From the NCBI GenBank assembly GCA_964600365.1, contig CAZRJG010000001.1, positions 1-64,000 on the forward strand: DNA of 64,000 bases. Direction: 5' to 3'. This DNA comes from GCA-020352575 sp964600365 (GTDB lineage Bacteria > Actinomycetota > Acidimicrobiia > Spongiisociales > JAENVV01). Position numbers and translations under genes: made by a program. Positions 43,058-51,340 of the stretch are shown one piece after another; position 1 is the first letter of the stretch; every line of letters starts with the position of its first letter. The notes beneath the pieces are model-generated. The model saw nothing but the letters and a program-made list of their open reading frames with translations. It ran no database searches and had not been told where the DNA came from.

Positions 43058-44596
43058 CTACTCCCCGGGGAGGTCGTCGAGGGCGACACGCGCCAACCGA
43101 CGTCCTCGTTCGATGAGCACCGCCGCGTCGCCATCTGCCTGGGCACGGATCACCGTGCCGAAGTCGAGGTCGGTCTCGGGGATCGGGAGATGGACGTCGG
43201 GGGTGTCCATCACCTGGATGCCGACGCAGGACGCCGGCCCTCCCTTGTGGAGTTGGCCCGTCGAGTGGAGGAATCGGGGGCCGAAGCCGATCGTGACCGG
43301 AACGCCATGCGCCTCCCCAAGGGCCTCGGCCGCGCGCTCCAACCTCGCGACGGCGTGCTCATCCATGGGGAGGTACGCCATGAGGGCGAGGTAGTCGCCG
43401 GGCCTGGCGCGGAGGTCGGCGACGTCGGTGAACTGCAGCGAAGCCTGCTCAGCATCACCCTCCATGAGCTCGCGCGCCGACGCCTTCGCAGACTCCACGT
43501 CGGGTTGGTCGAACGGATTGATGCCCAGGACGGCACCGACTGCGGCGACGGCGAACTCCGCCCGGTACATCTCCGAGGCGATCTCCTCACGCTGGAGCAG
43601 GTGGATCACTCGGATCGGGAACCCGGCCTCCTCGAGGGCCTCCACCCCCGCCACCGCGGGGTCTTCCTCGAGTTGGTACACGAGGAACAGTCGATCATCG
43701 CCGTAGGAGTCCGGGTCCCCGAGCGATGCCTCGGGAACGGGGACCGTGCCCGTGTCCTGCTTGCCCGTCGACTCTGCGAGCAGTTGCTCCCACCAGGCCG
43801 GAAAGGCCCTCAACGAGTCGGAGGTCACGATCGTGAGCTTGTCGCGACCGGCGAGCGTCGCCTCGCCGATCCATGCGCCGAGGTCGAGGCCGACGTGGGC
43901 GGTGGCGGCCACGTCGGGGCCACATGCAGCCTCCATCCGCGCTGCCATGGCAAGGAGCGCCGCCGGATCGCCGCCCGTGAGCGCGCACGGCACCATCCCG
44001 AAGTCGGTGAGCGCCGAGAATCGTCCGCCCACGTCGGGATCTGCGAAGCAGGTTGCGAGGAAGCCCCGCTCCTCGGCCATCGCAGCCAGGCCCGAACCCG
44101 GGTCGGTCACGGCGATGAACGACTCCCCCGGAGGGCCTTCGGCTTCCGAACGCCACTGCCAGAAGAAGCGGAAGAGGCTGAGTGTCTCCAGCGTGCCTCC
44201 CGACTTCGAGCTCACGACGAACACCGTGGTCGCCGGATCGAGCCGCTCGGACACCGCGACAATGGCATCGGGATGCGTCGTGTCGAGAACCGTCAGGCGC
44301 GGGCCGTCTCCGGGGACGATGCTGCTGAACACCTCGGGGGCAAGGCTCGAACCCCCCATTCCGAGCAGGACGACGTCGGTCGTTCCCCGGTCCGCAACCT
44401 CGGAGGCGAGTGACCCCCACTCCCCCACCTTCGCTGCCATCCGAGAGGGGAGGTCGAGCCAGCCCAGGCGGTTCGTGATCTCGGGCGTGTCCGGTGTGGC
44501 CCAGATGGTCGGGTCATGGTCCCAGATGCGCCGGGGGGCCCCATCGGACTCCCACGCCTCGAGCCGCGCCCACATGCGCTCGCTGAGGTCGCTCAT
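43058..44596 (-). CDS. pgi: Glucose-6-phosphate isomerase
   Basis: A 512-residue SIS-fold enzyme: VVLLGMGGSSLAPEVFSS, VFVVSSKSGGTLETLSLFRFFW and, near the C-terminus, GVPVTIGFGPRFLHSTGQLHKGGPAS. These match the stand-alone isomerase related to the PGI half of transaldolase-PGI fusions. It interconverts glucose 6-phosphate and fructose 6-phosphate. The ATG at 44596 overlaps the tal stop (ATGA), so both act in one pentose-phosphate/glycolysis operon. Confidence 0.88.
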   Translation of the reverse strand: MSDLSERMWARLEAWESDGAPRRIWDHDPTIWATPDTPEITNRLGWLDLPSRMAAKVGEWGSLASEVADRGTTDVVLLGMGGSSLAPEVFSSIVPGDGPRLTVLDTTHPDAIVAVSERLDPATTVFVVSSKSGGTLETLSLFRFFWQWRSEAEGPPGESFIAVTDPGSGLAAMAEERGFLATCFADPDVGGRFSALTDFGMVPCALTGGDPAALLAMAARMEAACGPDVAATAHVGLDLGAWIGEATLAGRDKLTIVTSDSLRAFPAWWEQLLAESTGKQDTGTVPVPEASLGDPDSYGDDRLFLVYQLEEDPAVAGVEALEEAGFPIRVIHLLQREEIASEMYRAEFAVAAVGAVLGINPFDQPDVESAKASARELMEGDAEQASLQFTDVADLRARPGDYLALMAYLPMDEHAVARLERAAEALGEAHGVPVTIGFGPRFLHSTGQLHKGGPASCVGIQVMDTPDVHLPIPETDLDFGTVIRAQADGDAAVLIERGRRLARVALDDLPGE

Positions 44597-45699
44597 GAGC
44601 CCAGCAATCTCGCCTTCTTCTCGTCGATCGCCCGGAGCATCCCATCGAACGCGTCGGCGAATGCCGTCACGCCCTTCGCCCGGAGGTCGTCGCACACGGC
44701 GTCGAGGTCGATGCCGAGTCCGGGAAGGGCAGCGAGCGCAGCGCGGGCCTCGCCGAGGCCATCGGCGACCGTGCCCGGCGTGACGACGCCGTGGTCCTCG
44801 AAGGCGTTGAGGGTGTCGGGTGGGACCGTGTTGACCGTCCCGTCCCCAACCAGTTCCTCCACGTACTTCACGTCGGAGTACGCCGGGTTCTTCGCCGACG
44901 TGGATGCCCACAGTGGGCGCTGGGGGCGCACACCGCGTCCCCACATGGCCTCGAAGTCGTCGCCGAACAGCTCGTCGGCCAGGGCGTACACCGCCTTGCA
45001 GTTCGCCACGGCGATCGATCCCCTGAGCCCGAGCGCTGTGTCACTCCCTTCCTCCTCGAGGAGGGAGTCGACCGCGGAGTCGATGCGGGAGATGAAGACC
45101 GATGCGACCGAGGCGACGTCGTGGGGCTCTGAGTTCTGCTCGATGCCGCCGAGAAAGGCGTTGGCGACGGCCTCGTAGTGGGCCAGCGAGAAGATGAGCG
45201 TCACGTTCACATTGATCCCCGCCGCGATGAGTTCAGTGATGGCGGGGAGCCCCTCGGGGGTGGCCGGGACCTTGATCATGAGGTTGGGACGGTCGACGGC
45301 TGCCCAAAGGCGCTTCGCATCGGCGGTCGTTCCCGCGGTGTCGTGGGCGAGGCCGGGGGCCACCTCGAGCGACACGAATCCGTCGGCACCCGACGTCGCC
45401 TCGTACACCCCCGCAAAGGCATCACACGCAGCCCGGATGTCCTCGATCGCGAGCGCTTCGAAGATCTCCATCGCGGTCGCGTCGGGTCGATCGGAGAGGA
45501 GCGCGCCGATCGCGTCGTCGTACAGGTCGGAGCCGCCGATCGCCTTCTCGAAGATCGACGGATTGGAGGTCATGCCGCGCAGTCCCGCATCGATCATTGC
45601 GTCCAACTCGCCGGTCTCCATGAGATCCCGGCGGATGTAGTCGAGCCAAACGGATTGACCCGCGTCGGCGAGTTCCTGCATGGGGTGGCGATCGGACAC
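44593..45699 (-). CDS. tal: Transaldolase
   Basis: A 368-residue transaldolase of the actinobacterial length. QSVWLDYIRRDLMETGEL, GLRGMTSNPSIFEKAI, NLMIKVPATPEGLPAI (Schiff-base Lys), INVNVTLIFSLAHYEAV and PQRPLWASTSAKNPAYSD are all present. It transfers a dihydroxyacetone unit in the non-oxidative pentose phosphate pathway. GTG at 45699 has GGAGGA upstream. pgi follows in overlap. Confidence 0.93.
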   Translation of the reverse strand: MSDRHPMQELADAGQSVWLDYIRRDLMETGELDAMIDAGLRGMTSNPSIFEKAIGGSDLYDDAIGALLSDRPDATAMEIFEALAIEDIRAACDAFAGVYEATSGADGFVSLEVAPGLAHDTAGTTADAKRLWAAVDRPNLMIKVPATPEGLPAITELIAAGINVNVTLIFSLAHYEAVANAFLGGIEQNSEPHDVASVASVFISRIDSAVDSLLEEEGSDTALGLRGSIAVANCKAVYALADELFGDDFEAMWGRGVRPQRPLWASTSAKNPAYSDVKYVEELVGDGTVNTVPPDTLNAFEDHGVVTPGTVADGLGEARAALAALPGLGIDLDAVCDDLRAKGVTAFADAFDGMLRAIDEKKARLLGS

Positions 45700-45787
45700 G
45701 TCGGTTCCTCCGGGTCGGTTATGGGACACATGGTAAAGGCCCCTCGTGGAAGAGTGGCCTGCGCATCCGGCCCGATACGATCGTCCC

Positions 45788-47371
45788 ATGACCTGGGGAC
45801 CCGAGACCGACGACCTCGCCGAGCGAAAGGCACGCGCCGCCGAGCTGGGAGGACCCGAACGTGTCGCCCGCCATCGGGACGCCGGGAAACTCACCGTCCG
45901 CGAGCGAGTCGATGCCCTCGTCGATCAAGACAGTTTCCGCGAGATCGGGTCGGTCGCCGGTTTCGCCGAGTACGACGGGCCCGAGATGACTGGGTTCACG
46001 CCCGCCAACTTCGTCTTCGGGCGGGCGAGCCTCGACGGGCGACCCGTCGTGGTTGCCGGCGACGACTTCACGGTGCGGGGCGGAGCTGCCGACGCGTCGA
46101 TTTGGAAGAAGATGACGTACTCCGAGGCCTACGCCCGAGAGCTCCGCATGCCCGTGGTGCGCCTCGTCGATGGTTCCGGCGGCGGAGGGTCGGTGAAGAC
46201 GTACCTCGGCTGGGGCCGCACCTACGTCCCTCCGCTCCCCGGTTGGCGCGACCAGATGGAGATCCTCTCGGAGGTCCCGGTCGTCGCCGCGGCCCTCGGA
46301 TCGGTCGCCGGCCTCGGCGCAGCACGGGTCGCCGGCTCGCACTTCTCGGTGATGGTCGACGGTATCTCGCAAGTCTTCGTGGCCGGACCGCCCCTCGTGT
46401 CGTACGCAGCCCACGAGGAGGTCTCCAAGGAGGAACTCGGCGGCGCCTCGATGCAGACGGCGAATGGCACCGTCGACAACCGCGCCGACTCCGAGGAGGA
46501 CGCGTTCTTCCAACTTCGCCGGTTCCTCTCGTACCTCCCTCCCAACGTGTGGGAGGCACCGCCGATCCGGGAATCGACGGATGATCCCGCTCGCCGCGAC
46601 GAGGGGTTGCTCTCTGCGGTTCCCCGCGATCGTCGGGACGTCTACGACATCCGCTCGATCATCGGGATGGTCGTCGACCGAGGGGCGTTCTTCGAGATCG
46701 GCCGGCACCGGGGACGATCGATCGTCATCGGCCTCGCCGACCTCGACGGACACCCGGTGGGTATCACCGCCACCGATCCCACCTACCTGGCCGGTGTCCT
46801 CACCGCGGACGCGTCCGACAAGCTGCGCCGTTTCGTCGACCTCTGCGACACGTTCCACCTCCCCATCGTGAACCTCGTCGACCAGCCGGGGTTCGAGATC
46901 GGGGTCCGCGCCGAACGGGCGGCCACGCTGCGTCGGGGTGTCGGCCTGATCGCCGCGCTCTACCAGGCGACGGTGCCGTACTTCTCGGTCATCATCCGCA
47001 GGGTGTTCGGCGTCGGGGGTGCGGCGATCGTGGATCGTGGGGCCTTCGCCAACATGCGGGTTGCGTGGCCGAGCGGTGACTGGGGATCGCTCCCCCTCGA
47101 GGGCGGGATCGAGGCGGCGTACCGTCGGAGACTCGCCGAGCCGATGATCCCGATGCGCTGCGGGAAGAACTCCTCGCCGAGTTCGCAGATGTGCGATCGC
47201 CGTACCGCACCGCGGAGGCGTTCGACATCGAGGAGGTCATCGACCCCCGTGACACGCGCCCGCTGCTCTGCGAGTGGGTCGCCGACGCCTACCGCCGCCT
47301 TCCCCACGACCTCGGGCCAAAGGCCCGTGGCTACCGCCCTGAGAGCTACTCGACCGAGTCGGCGCGGATGA
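45788..47371 (+). CDS. Acyl-CoA carboxylase carboxyltransferase subunit, frameshifted near the 3' end
   Basis: Carboxyltransferase beta-type subunit (PccB/AccD-like): KLTVRERVDALVDQDSFREIGS, VVAGDDFTVRGGAADASIWKK, RLVDGSGGGGSVKTYLG, LVDQPGFEIGVRAE, FGVGGAAIVDRGAF. The family fold holds to about 47140 (GGIEAAYRRRLAE). After that the literal frame turns into Ser/Arg-rich noise ending at 47371, while the -1 frame continues family-like as ADDPDALREELLAEFADV and AEAFDIEEVIDPRDTRP to RGYRP near 47340. One base is missing near 47140: a real mutation or an assembly error. Acyl substrate unknown; no biotin carboxylase gene is adjacent. Confidence 0.8.
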   Translation: MTWGPETDDLAERKARAAELGGPERVARHRDAGKLTVRERVDALVDQDSFREIGSVAGFAEYDGPEMTGFTPANFVFGRASLDGRPVVVAGDDFTVRGGAADASIWKKMTYSEAYARELRMPVVRLVDGSGGGGSVKTYLGWGRTYVPPLPGWRDQMEILSEVPVVAAALGSVAGLGAARVAGSHFSVMVDGISQVFVAGPPLVSYAAHEEVSKEELGGASMQTANGTVDNRADSEEDAFFQLRRFLSYLPPNVWEAPPIRESTDDPARRDEGLLSAVPRDRRDVYDIRSIIGMVVDRGAFFEIGRHRGRSIVIGLADLDGHPVGITATDPTYLAGVLTADASDKLRRFVDLCDTFHLPIVNLVDQPGFEIGVRAERAATLRRGVGLIAALYQATVPYFSVIIRRVFGVGGAAIVDRGAFANMRVAWPSGDWGSLPLEGGIEAAYRRRLAEPMIPMRCGKNSSPSSQMCDRRTAPRRRSTSRRSSTPVTRARCSASGSPTPTAAFPTTSGQRPVATALRATRPSRRG

Positions 47372-47801
47372 TGATGGTGGCGCCGAAGAGCGTCACCCCG
47401 CCGAGGTGGATCGTCCCCTTCGGGTTCTCCGGGAGGTCGGCGCCGCGTCGCTCCAACGCGCCGGCGATCGCGCCGTGGTCTGAGATCACGTTCCAATCGC
47501 TGGGCACGATGAGTTCGGTCTCGCCGAACACGGTGAACACGTTCACCTCCGCTCCCGTCGCCGAGAGCGTGGTCGCCGAGAGGTCGACGGTGGACTGCCC
47601 GTAGGCGGTGATGATCCCGACCCGACGGAGATCGGACGCCTGCGAGGCGAAACGGGACTCCTCGAACATCGAAGTGACGTCTGCCTCGGGGGCGTCCGGA
47701 TCACGGGAGTCGGGGAGTTGGCGCTGGACCAACTTCGCCACACCCACGAGGAGCACGTTGACGAGGAAGAACCAGCGAATGACCTTGCCGATGAGCTTCA
47801 T
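47346..47801 (-). CDS. LiaF-like cell-wall stress response protein
   Basis: A 151-residue protein with one N-terminal membrane helix (about 6-25) and a C-terminal beta-domain GQSTVDLSATTLSATGAEVNVFTVFGETELIVPSDW, the pattern of LiaF C-terminal domains. It lies directly downstream of a LuxR-type regulator and PspC-type kinase on the same strand, so it is part of an envelope-stress module. The 3' end meets the convergent carboxylase gene. Confidence 0.7.
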   Translation of the reverse strand: MKLIGKVIRWFFLVNVLLVGVAKLVQRQLPDSRDPDAPEADVTSMFEESRFASQASDLRRVGIITAYGQSTVDLSATTLSATGAEVNVFTVFGETELIVPSDWNVISDHGAIAGALERRGADLPENPKGTIHLGGVTLFGATIIIRADSVE

Positions 47802-47826
47802 GGCACCAACGCTAGTGACTCGTGGC

Positions 47827-48459
47827 TCACACGATCCGGTGGTCGGTCGCCCAGCGGGCGAGTTCGTGCCGGCTCGACAACTGCAGCTTGCGGAGGACCG
47901 AGGAGACGTGGCTCTCCACGGTCTTCACCGAGATCTCCAGTCGCCGCGCCACCTGCTTGTAGGCGTAGCCCCGGGCGATGAGCCTGAGCACCTCCCGCTC
48001 CCGCGGCGTGAGTTGGTCGAGTTCCTCATCGTCCACCTGCACGGGCGTCCCCGCAAACGCGTCGAGGACGAACCCGGCGAGGCGGGGAGAGAAGACCGCA
48101 TCGCCGGCAGCGACGCGACGCACCGCATCGGAGAGCTCATCGGGTTGGATGGACTTTGTCACGTATCCCCTGGCCCCGGCGCGGATCATGGCGATCACGT
48201 CCTCGGGTGCGTCGGAGACCGAGAGGGCGAGGAACCGGGTGTCGGGGTGGGTCTCGAGCACGTTGCCGACGACGGCGAGGCCACCGCCCCCCGGCATGTG
48301 GACGTCGACGAGGACCACGTCGGGCTGCGCGGCCCGGATCTGGTCGATGGCGTCATCCACGTCGGAGGCGGTGCCAACGACCTCGAACCCTTCCTCGAGC
48401 TCGGCGCGCACGCCGGCGAGGAACAGCTGATGGTCGTCAACGAGGAACAGGGAGGTCAT
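47827..48459 (-). CDS. NarL/LiaR-type response regulator
   Basis: A 210-residue regulator with receiver DD at 8-9, phospho-acceptor Asp52 (LVDVHMPG), switch Lys in GYVTKSIQ, and a LuxR helix-turn-helix LTPREREVLRLIARGYAYKQVARRL...VKTVESHVSSVLRKL. It starts at the ATG at 48459, overlapping the kinase stop (48456). It should control the PspC/LiaF genes on either side. It is similar in layout to the pair at 33-35 kb. Confidence 0.9.
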   Translation of the reverse strand: MTSLFLVDDHQLFLAGVRAELEEGFEVVGTASDVDDAIDQIRAAQPDVVLVDVHMPGGGGLAVVGNVLETHPDTRFLALSVSDAPEDVIAMIRAGARGYVTKSIQPDELSDAVRRVAAGDAVFSPRLAGFVLDAFAGTPVQVDDEELDQLTPREREVLRLIARGYAYKQVARRLEISVKTVESHVSSVLRKLQLSSRHELARWATDHRIV

Positions 48460-49673
48460 GCTGGAGGTCCTTCGGTGTCGGGGAGGTCGATGGGGAGTCT
48501 GATGATCACTTCGGTGCCTTCACCGGGTTCGGAGTCGATGGTCGCAGATCCCCCATGGCGTTCCATTCGTCCAACGATCGAGTCGACGACGCCACGGCGA
48601 TCGCCGGCGATCTCTCCCACCACGAACCCGGATCCCTGGTCGGTCACGAAGACCTCGATCGCCTCGCCCGTGTGCTCGGCGTACACGCTCACCCGGTCGG
48701 CACCGGAGTGCTTGGCGGCGTTCGTCATCGCCTCACCGGCAGCGCCCACGAGGGCGTTCAGCGAGGCATCCATCGGGAAGTCGTTCACCACGATCACCTC
48801 GACCGGGATCCGCAGGTCGCGCTCCACCCTGCCGGCAACTGCCTGAAGGGCATCGGAGAGCCGCTGGTGGCCCGATGCACGGTCCCCGTAGAGCCAGTCG
48901 CGCAACTCCCGCTCCTGGCCGCGGGCGAGCACCGTCATCTCTTTCGGATCGTCCGTGCGCTGGATGAGGGCGAGCGTCTGGAGCACCGAGTCATGGAGGT
49001 GGGCTGCCACCTCGGCGCGCTCCTCCGAACGGATGCGCTCCCGGCGCTCACTCGTGAGGTCCGCGCCGAGCCGATAGACGAAGCGGCCGAACACGAGCCC
49101 GAACCCGGCGAGGACGGCGACCAGGCCCAAGGCTGCGCCACCGAACCGGGACACGTCCTCGGGGCTGAGGCCGCTCAGGGCCCATGCGCCGCCGATCATC
49201 AGCGCCCCGCCGACGACCACCTGTCCGATCGCCGGGCGCTCGGCGGGGTTCGCCCAGCTCGGGGTCCCGCCCTCACGGTCCCACACGGCGGCGACTCCCA
49301 TGATCACGAACGCCATCGGCCACACGAACACATCGCCCAGCCACAGGCCCAGCCCGCGCATGAGGAAGAGCAAGCCGACCACGATGGCGGCGAGACCGAG
49401 CTTCTGGCGGGATGTGGCCTCTGCCACCGGCCTCTCCACCGTGCGCCCGCTCTCCACCGCGCCACCCCACATGAGGAGGTAGAGCACGAGGCCGAGGCCA
49501 CCGGCAGGGAGCAGGGCGAGGAAGGCCGCCCGCACGAGGAGCGGGCGCACGCCGAGGCGTTCGGCGAGGCCAGCGGCCACCCCGGCGATCTCACGGGAGG
49601 TCGCACTCCGCGCCGGGCGCACGATCGCGGTGAGCGAGCCGCGCTGGGGGATGGCCGTTTCCATGTGGGTCAT
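48456..49673 (-). CDS. PspC-domain sensor histidine kinase (LiaS-like)
   Basis: A 405-residue kinase. A PspC-like module occupies about 25-75 (REIAGVAAGLAERLGVRPLLVRAAF), followed by four or five membrane helices to about 200, the HisKA_3 motif AHLHDSVLQTLAL (His227), and ATPase blocks GEAMTNAAKHSG, TDQGSGF and RRGVVDSIVGRM. PspC fused to a kinase points to envelope-stress sensing. The ATG at 49673 is used; an ATG at 49664 is equally possible. Confidence 0.85.
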   Translation of the reverse strand: MTHMETAIPQRGSLTAIVRPARSATSREIAGVAAGLAERLGVRPLLVRAAFLALLPAGGLGLVLYLLMWGGAVESGRTVERPVAEATSRQKLGLAAIVVGLLFLMRGLGLWLGDVFVWPMAFVIMGVAAVWDREGGTPSWANPAERPAIGQVVVGGALMIGGAWALSGLSPEDVSRFGGAALGLVAVLAGFGLVFGRFVYRLGADLTSERRERIRSEERAEVAAHLHDSVLQTLALIQRTDDPKEMTVLARGQERELRDWLYGDRASGHQRLSDALQAVAGRVERDLRIPVEVIVVNDFPMDASLNALVGAAGEAMTNAAKHSGADRVSVYAEHTGEAIEVFVTDQGSGFVVGEIAGDRRGVVDSIVGRMERHGGSATIDSEPGEGTEVIIRLPIDLPDTEGPPA

Positions 49674-49757
49674 GGTCGCAGAACGGCCCATCGGCAACAA
49701 TGAGGGCGAACCCTGACGCGCCCCTGAGACCTCGGGGTAGGGAGCGGGAGATCCCCA

Positions 49758-51029
49758 ATGGAAGACCGTCCCGACACATGGCCCAATGAGGACATGACGG
49801 AACAGACCACACCCCAGTCGGAGGCCCCCGAGGCCCCGCAGGCCCCTGAGGCCACCCCGCACGAGGCGCCGCATCGTCGGCGGCTCGAGCGCCGTGAAGA
49901 GGGAAAGTGGATCGCTGGCGTGTCGACGGGCTTGGCGGAGTACTTCGCCGTGCCGGTCTGGCTCGTCCGGATCCTCTTCCTCTTCCTCCTGCCCGCCGGC
50001 GGTACAGCGATCTTCTTGTACCTCGCCCTCGTCGTCTTCATGCCGACCGAGTTCGAGGATGAGTCGCTCGCTGAGCGCTGGTTCGGCTCATTCAACGTCG
50101 ACGGCAACCGGGAACGGACCATCGGAATCGGGCTCGCTGCCATCGCTGGCATCGTGCTGCTTGCATCGGCCACCTCCCTGGACGGGGGCGTCATCGTGGC
50201 GCTCGCCCTCCTCGGCGTCGGCGTGATCCTCTACCAGGGCGGCCCCGGCCGCTCGGAGGGCCCCCCCGCCGCTCCCGTGGCAGAAGACGCCCTGGACGGC
50301 GATGGCGGCGCAGTCGACACCGGCGACGAGGCACGTCCGCCCCGTCCCCCGACCCCACCGACTGCCCGCCGGCCCCGCGAACCCCGCCAGCCGAAGGCTC
50401 CGAAGCCACGCCAGCCGAAGTCGAACCTGTTCGCCTACACCTTTGCCGCCATCCTCTTCGCAGAGGCCGGCCTTGCGACCCTCGACATCATCGGCGTGCT
50501 CTACCCGGATGCCTTCCACTACGTCGCGCTCTCGGTCGCAATCGTGGGCACCGGCCTGCTCGTGGGTGCCTGGCGGGGGCGGTCCCGCGGCCTGTTCTTC
50601 CTCGGCCTTGCGTTGCTCCCGTTCCTCGGGGTGACCTGGGTGACGGGCAACGTCGACCAGATCGTCGCCGAATGGGAGGCCGACAACCCGAACATCCTCC
50701 GCGACGCAGTCGTCATCGTCGATGACGTCACCGGCCTCGAGCGCATCGACCTCGGCGTCGGTGAGGCAACCATCGACCTGTCCGACACCACGTTCACCGG
50801 TGATGCGGAGTTGCGGGTCACGATGGATGCCGGCCAGCTCACCGTCATCGTCCCCGATGACGTCCGGGTCCGTGCGAGCGTCGAACTCGGCGCCATCGAC
50901 GGACCGGGGGGAGCCGACTCGGAGGGCATCGACGTGGACCGCACCTTCGGCCCGTCGCTCGCCGACGCCGACGCCTACGTCCGAGTGAGCCTCGACATCG
51001 GCGAACTCATCATCGAAGAAGGAGACTGA
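49758..51029 (+). CDS. PspC-domain membrane protein with LiaF-like C-terminus
   Basis: A 423-residue protein. After a Pro/Ala-rich start, a PspC domain (about 44-100) reads EEGKWIAGVSTGLAEYFAVPVWLVRILF. Membrane helices follow, then a basic Pro-rich linker (RPREPRQPKAPKPRQPK) and four further helices. The tail from about 325 has the LiaF-like beta pattern LERIDLGVGEATIDLSDTTF. Divergent from the PspC kinase, it is a probable target or partner of that pair. Confidence 0.8.
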   Translation: MEDRPDTWPNEDMTEQTTPQSEAPEAPQAPEATPHEAPHRRRLERREEGKWIAGVSTGLAEYFAVPVWLVRILFLFLLPAGGTAIFLYLALVVFMPTEFEDESLAERWFGSFNVDGNRERTIGIGLAAIAGIVLLASATSLDGGVIVALALLGVGVILYQGGPGRSEGPPAAPVAEDALDGDGGAVDTGDEARPPRPPTPPTARRPREPRQPKAPKPRQPKSNLFAYTFAAILFAEAGLATLDIIGVLYPDAFHYVALSVAIVGTGLLVGAWRGRSRGLFFLGLALLPFLGVTWVTGNVDQIVAEWEADNPNILRDAVVIVDDVTGLERIDLGVGEATIDLSDTTFTGDAELRVTMDAGQLTVIVPDDVRVRASVELGAIDGPGGADSEGIDVDRTFGPSLADADAYVRVSLDIGELIIEEGD

Positions 51030-51034
51030 TCACC

Positions 51035-51286
51035 ATGCATGCACACGACACGGACTGGTTCTCCCTCGTCTCGGGGGCGTTCTTCCTCCTCATCGGCGTC
51101 GGGGCCATCGTCTCTGCAGAGACGGGCCTCTGGTTCGACGGCCGATGGATCGGCCCGACGGTCCTCGCGCTGCTCGCGGCAGGGATCGTGGCCGGGATCC
51201 GCAGGCGGGACGAGGCCCCGACGGTCGAGGCCCTCTCCCCCGAGGAGCAACAGGCCATGGAGGAGCTCCCCGTTCCCCCGCAGTAG
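51035..51286 (+). CDS. Small two-span membrane protein
   Basis: An 83-residue protein with helices at about 9-28 and 40-56 and an acidic tail ending in PEEQQAMEELPVPPQ. It begins five bases after the PspC gene's stop, with GGAGA upstream of the ATG, so it belongs to that stress operon. No family recognised. A strong hairpin ends the operon. Confidence 0.65.
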   Translation: MHAHDTDWFSLVSGAFFLLIGVGAIVSAETGLWFDGRWIGPTVLALLAAGIVAGIRRRDEAPTVEALSPEEQQAMEELPVPPQ

Positions 51287-51299
51287 CGACGCCTCCCCC

Positions 51300-51340
51300 A
51301 CGTGGCTGGGCCCCGGACCCCGTCCGGGGCCCAGCCACGT
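51300..51340. terminator. Bidirectional terminator hairpin
   Basis: A perfect 19-bp stem (ACGTGGCTGGGCCCCGGAC and complement) with a CCC loop between the PspC operon and convergent lhgO; its last base belongs to the lhgO stop codon. Confidence 0.85.

Noticed and set aside
42954..43100. Plus-strand leader peptide MTIVVMMLLTF, resembling an ilv leader
   Set aside because: No plus-strand biosynthetic gene follows; the region downstream is the antisense of pgi. The minus-strand leader ORF fits the whiB7 gene.
47191..47604. Independent gene in the -1 frame at the end of the carboxyltransferase gene
   Set aside because: Its start is family-typical carboxyltransferase C-terminus, so it is the shifted tail; the rest is antisense to the LiaF-like gene.
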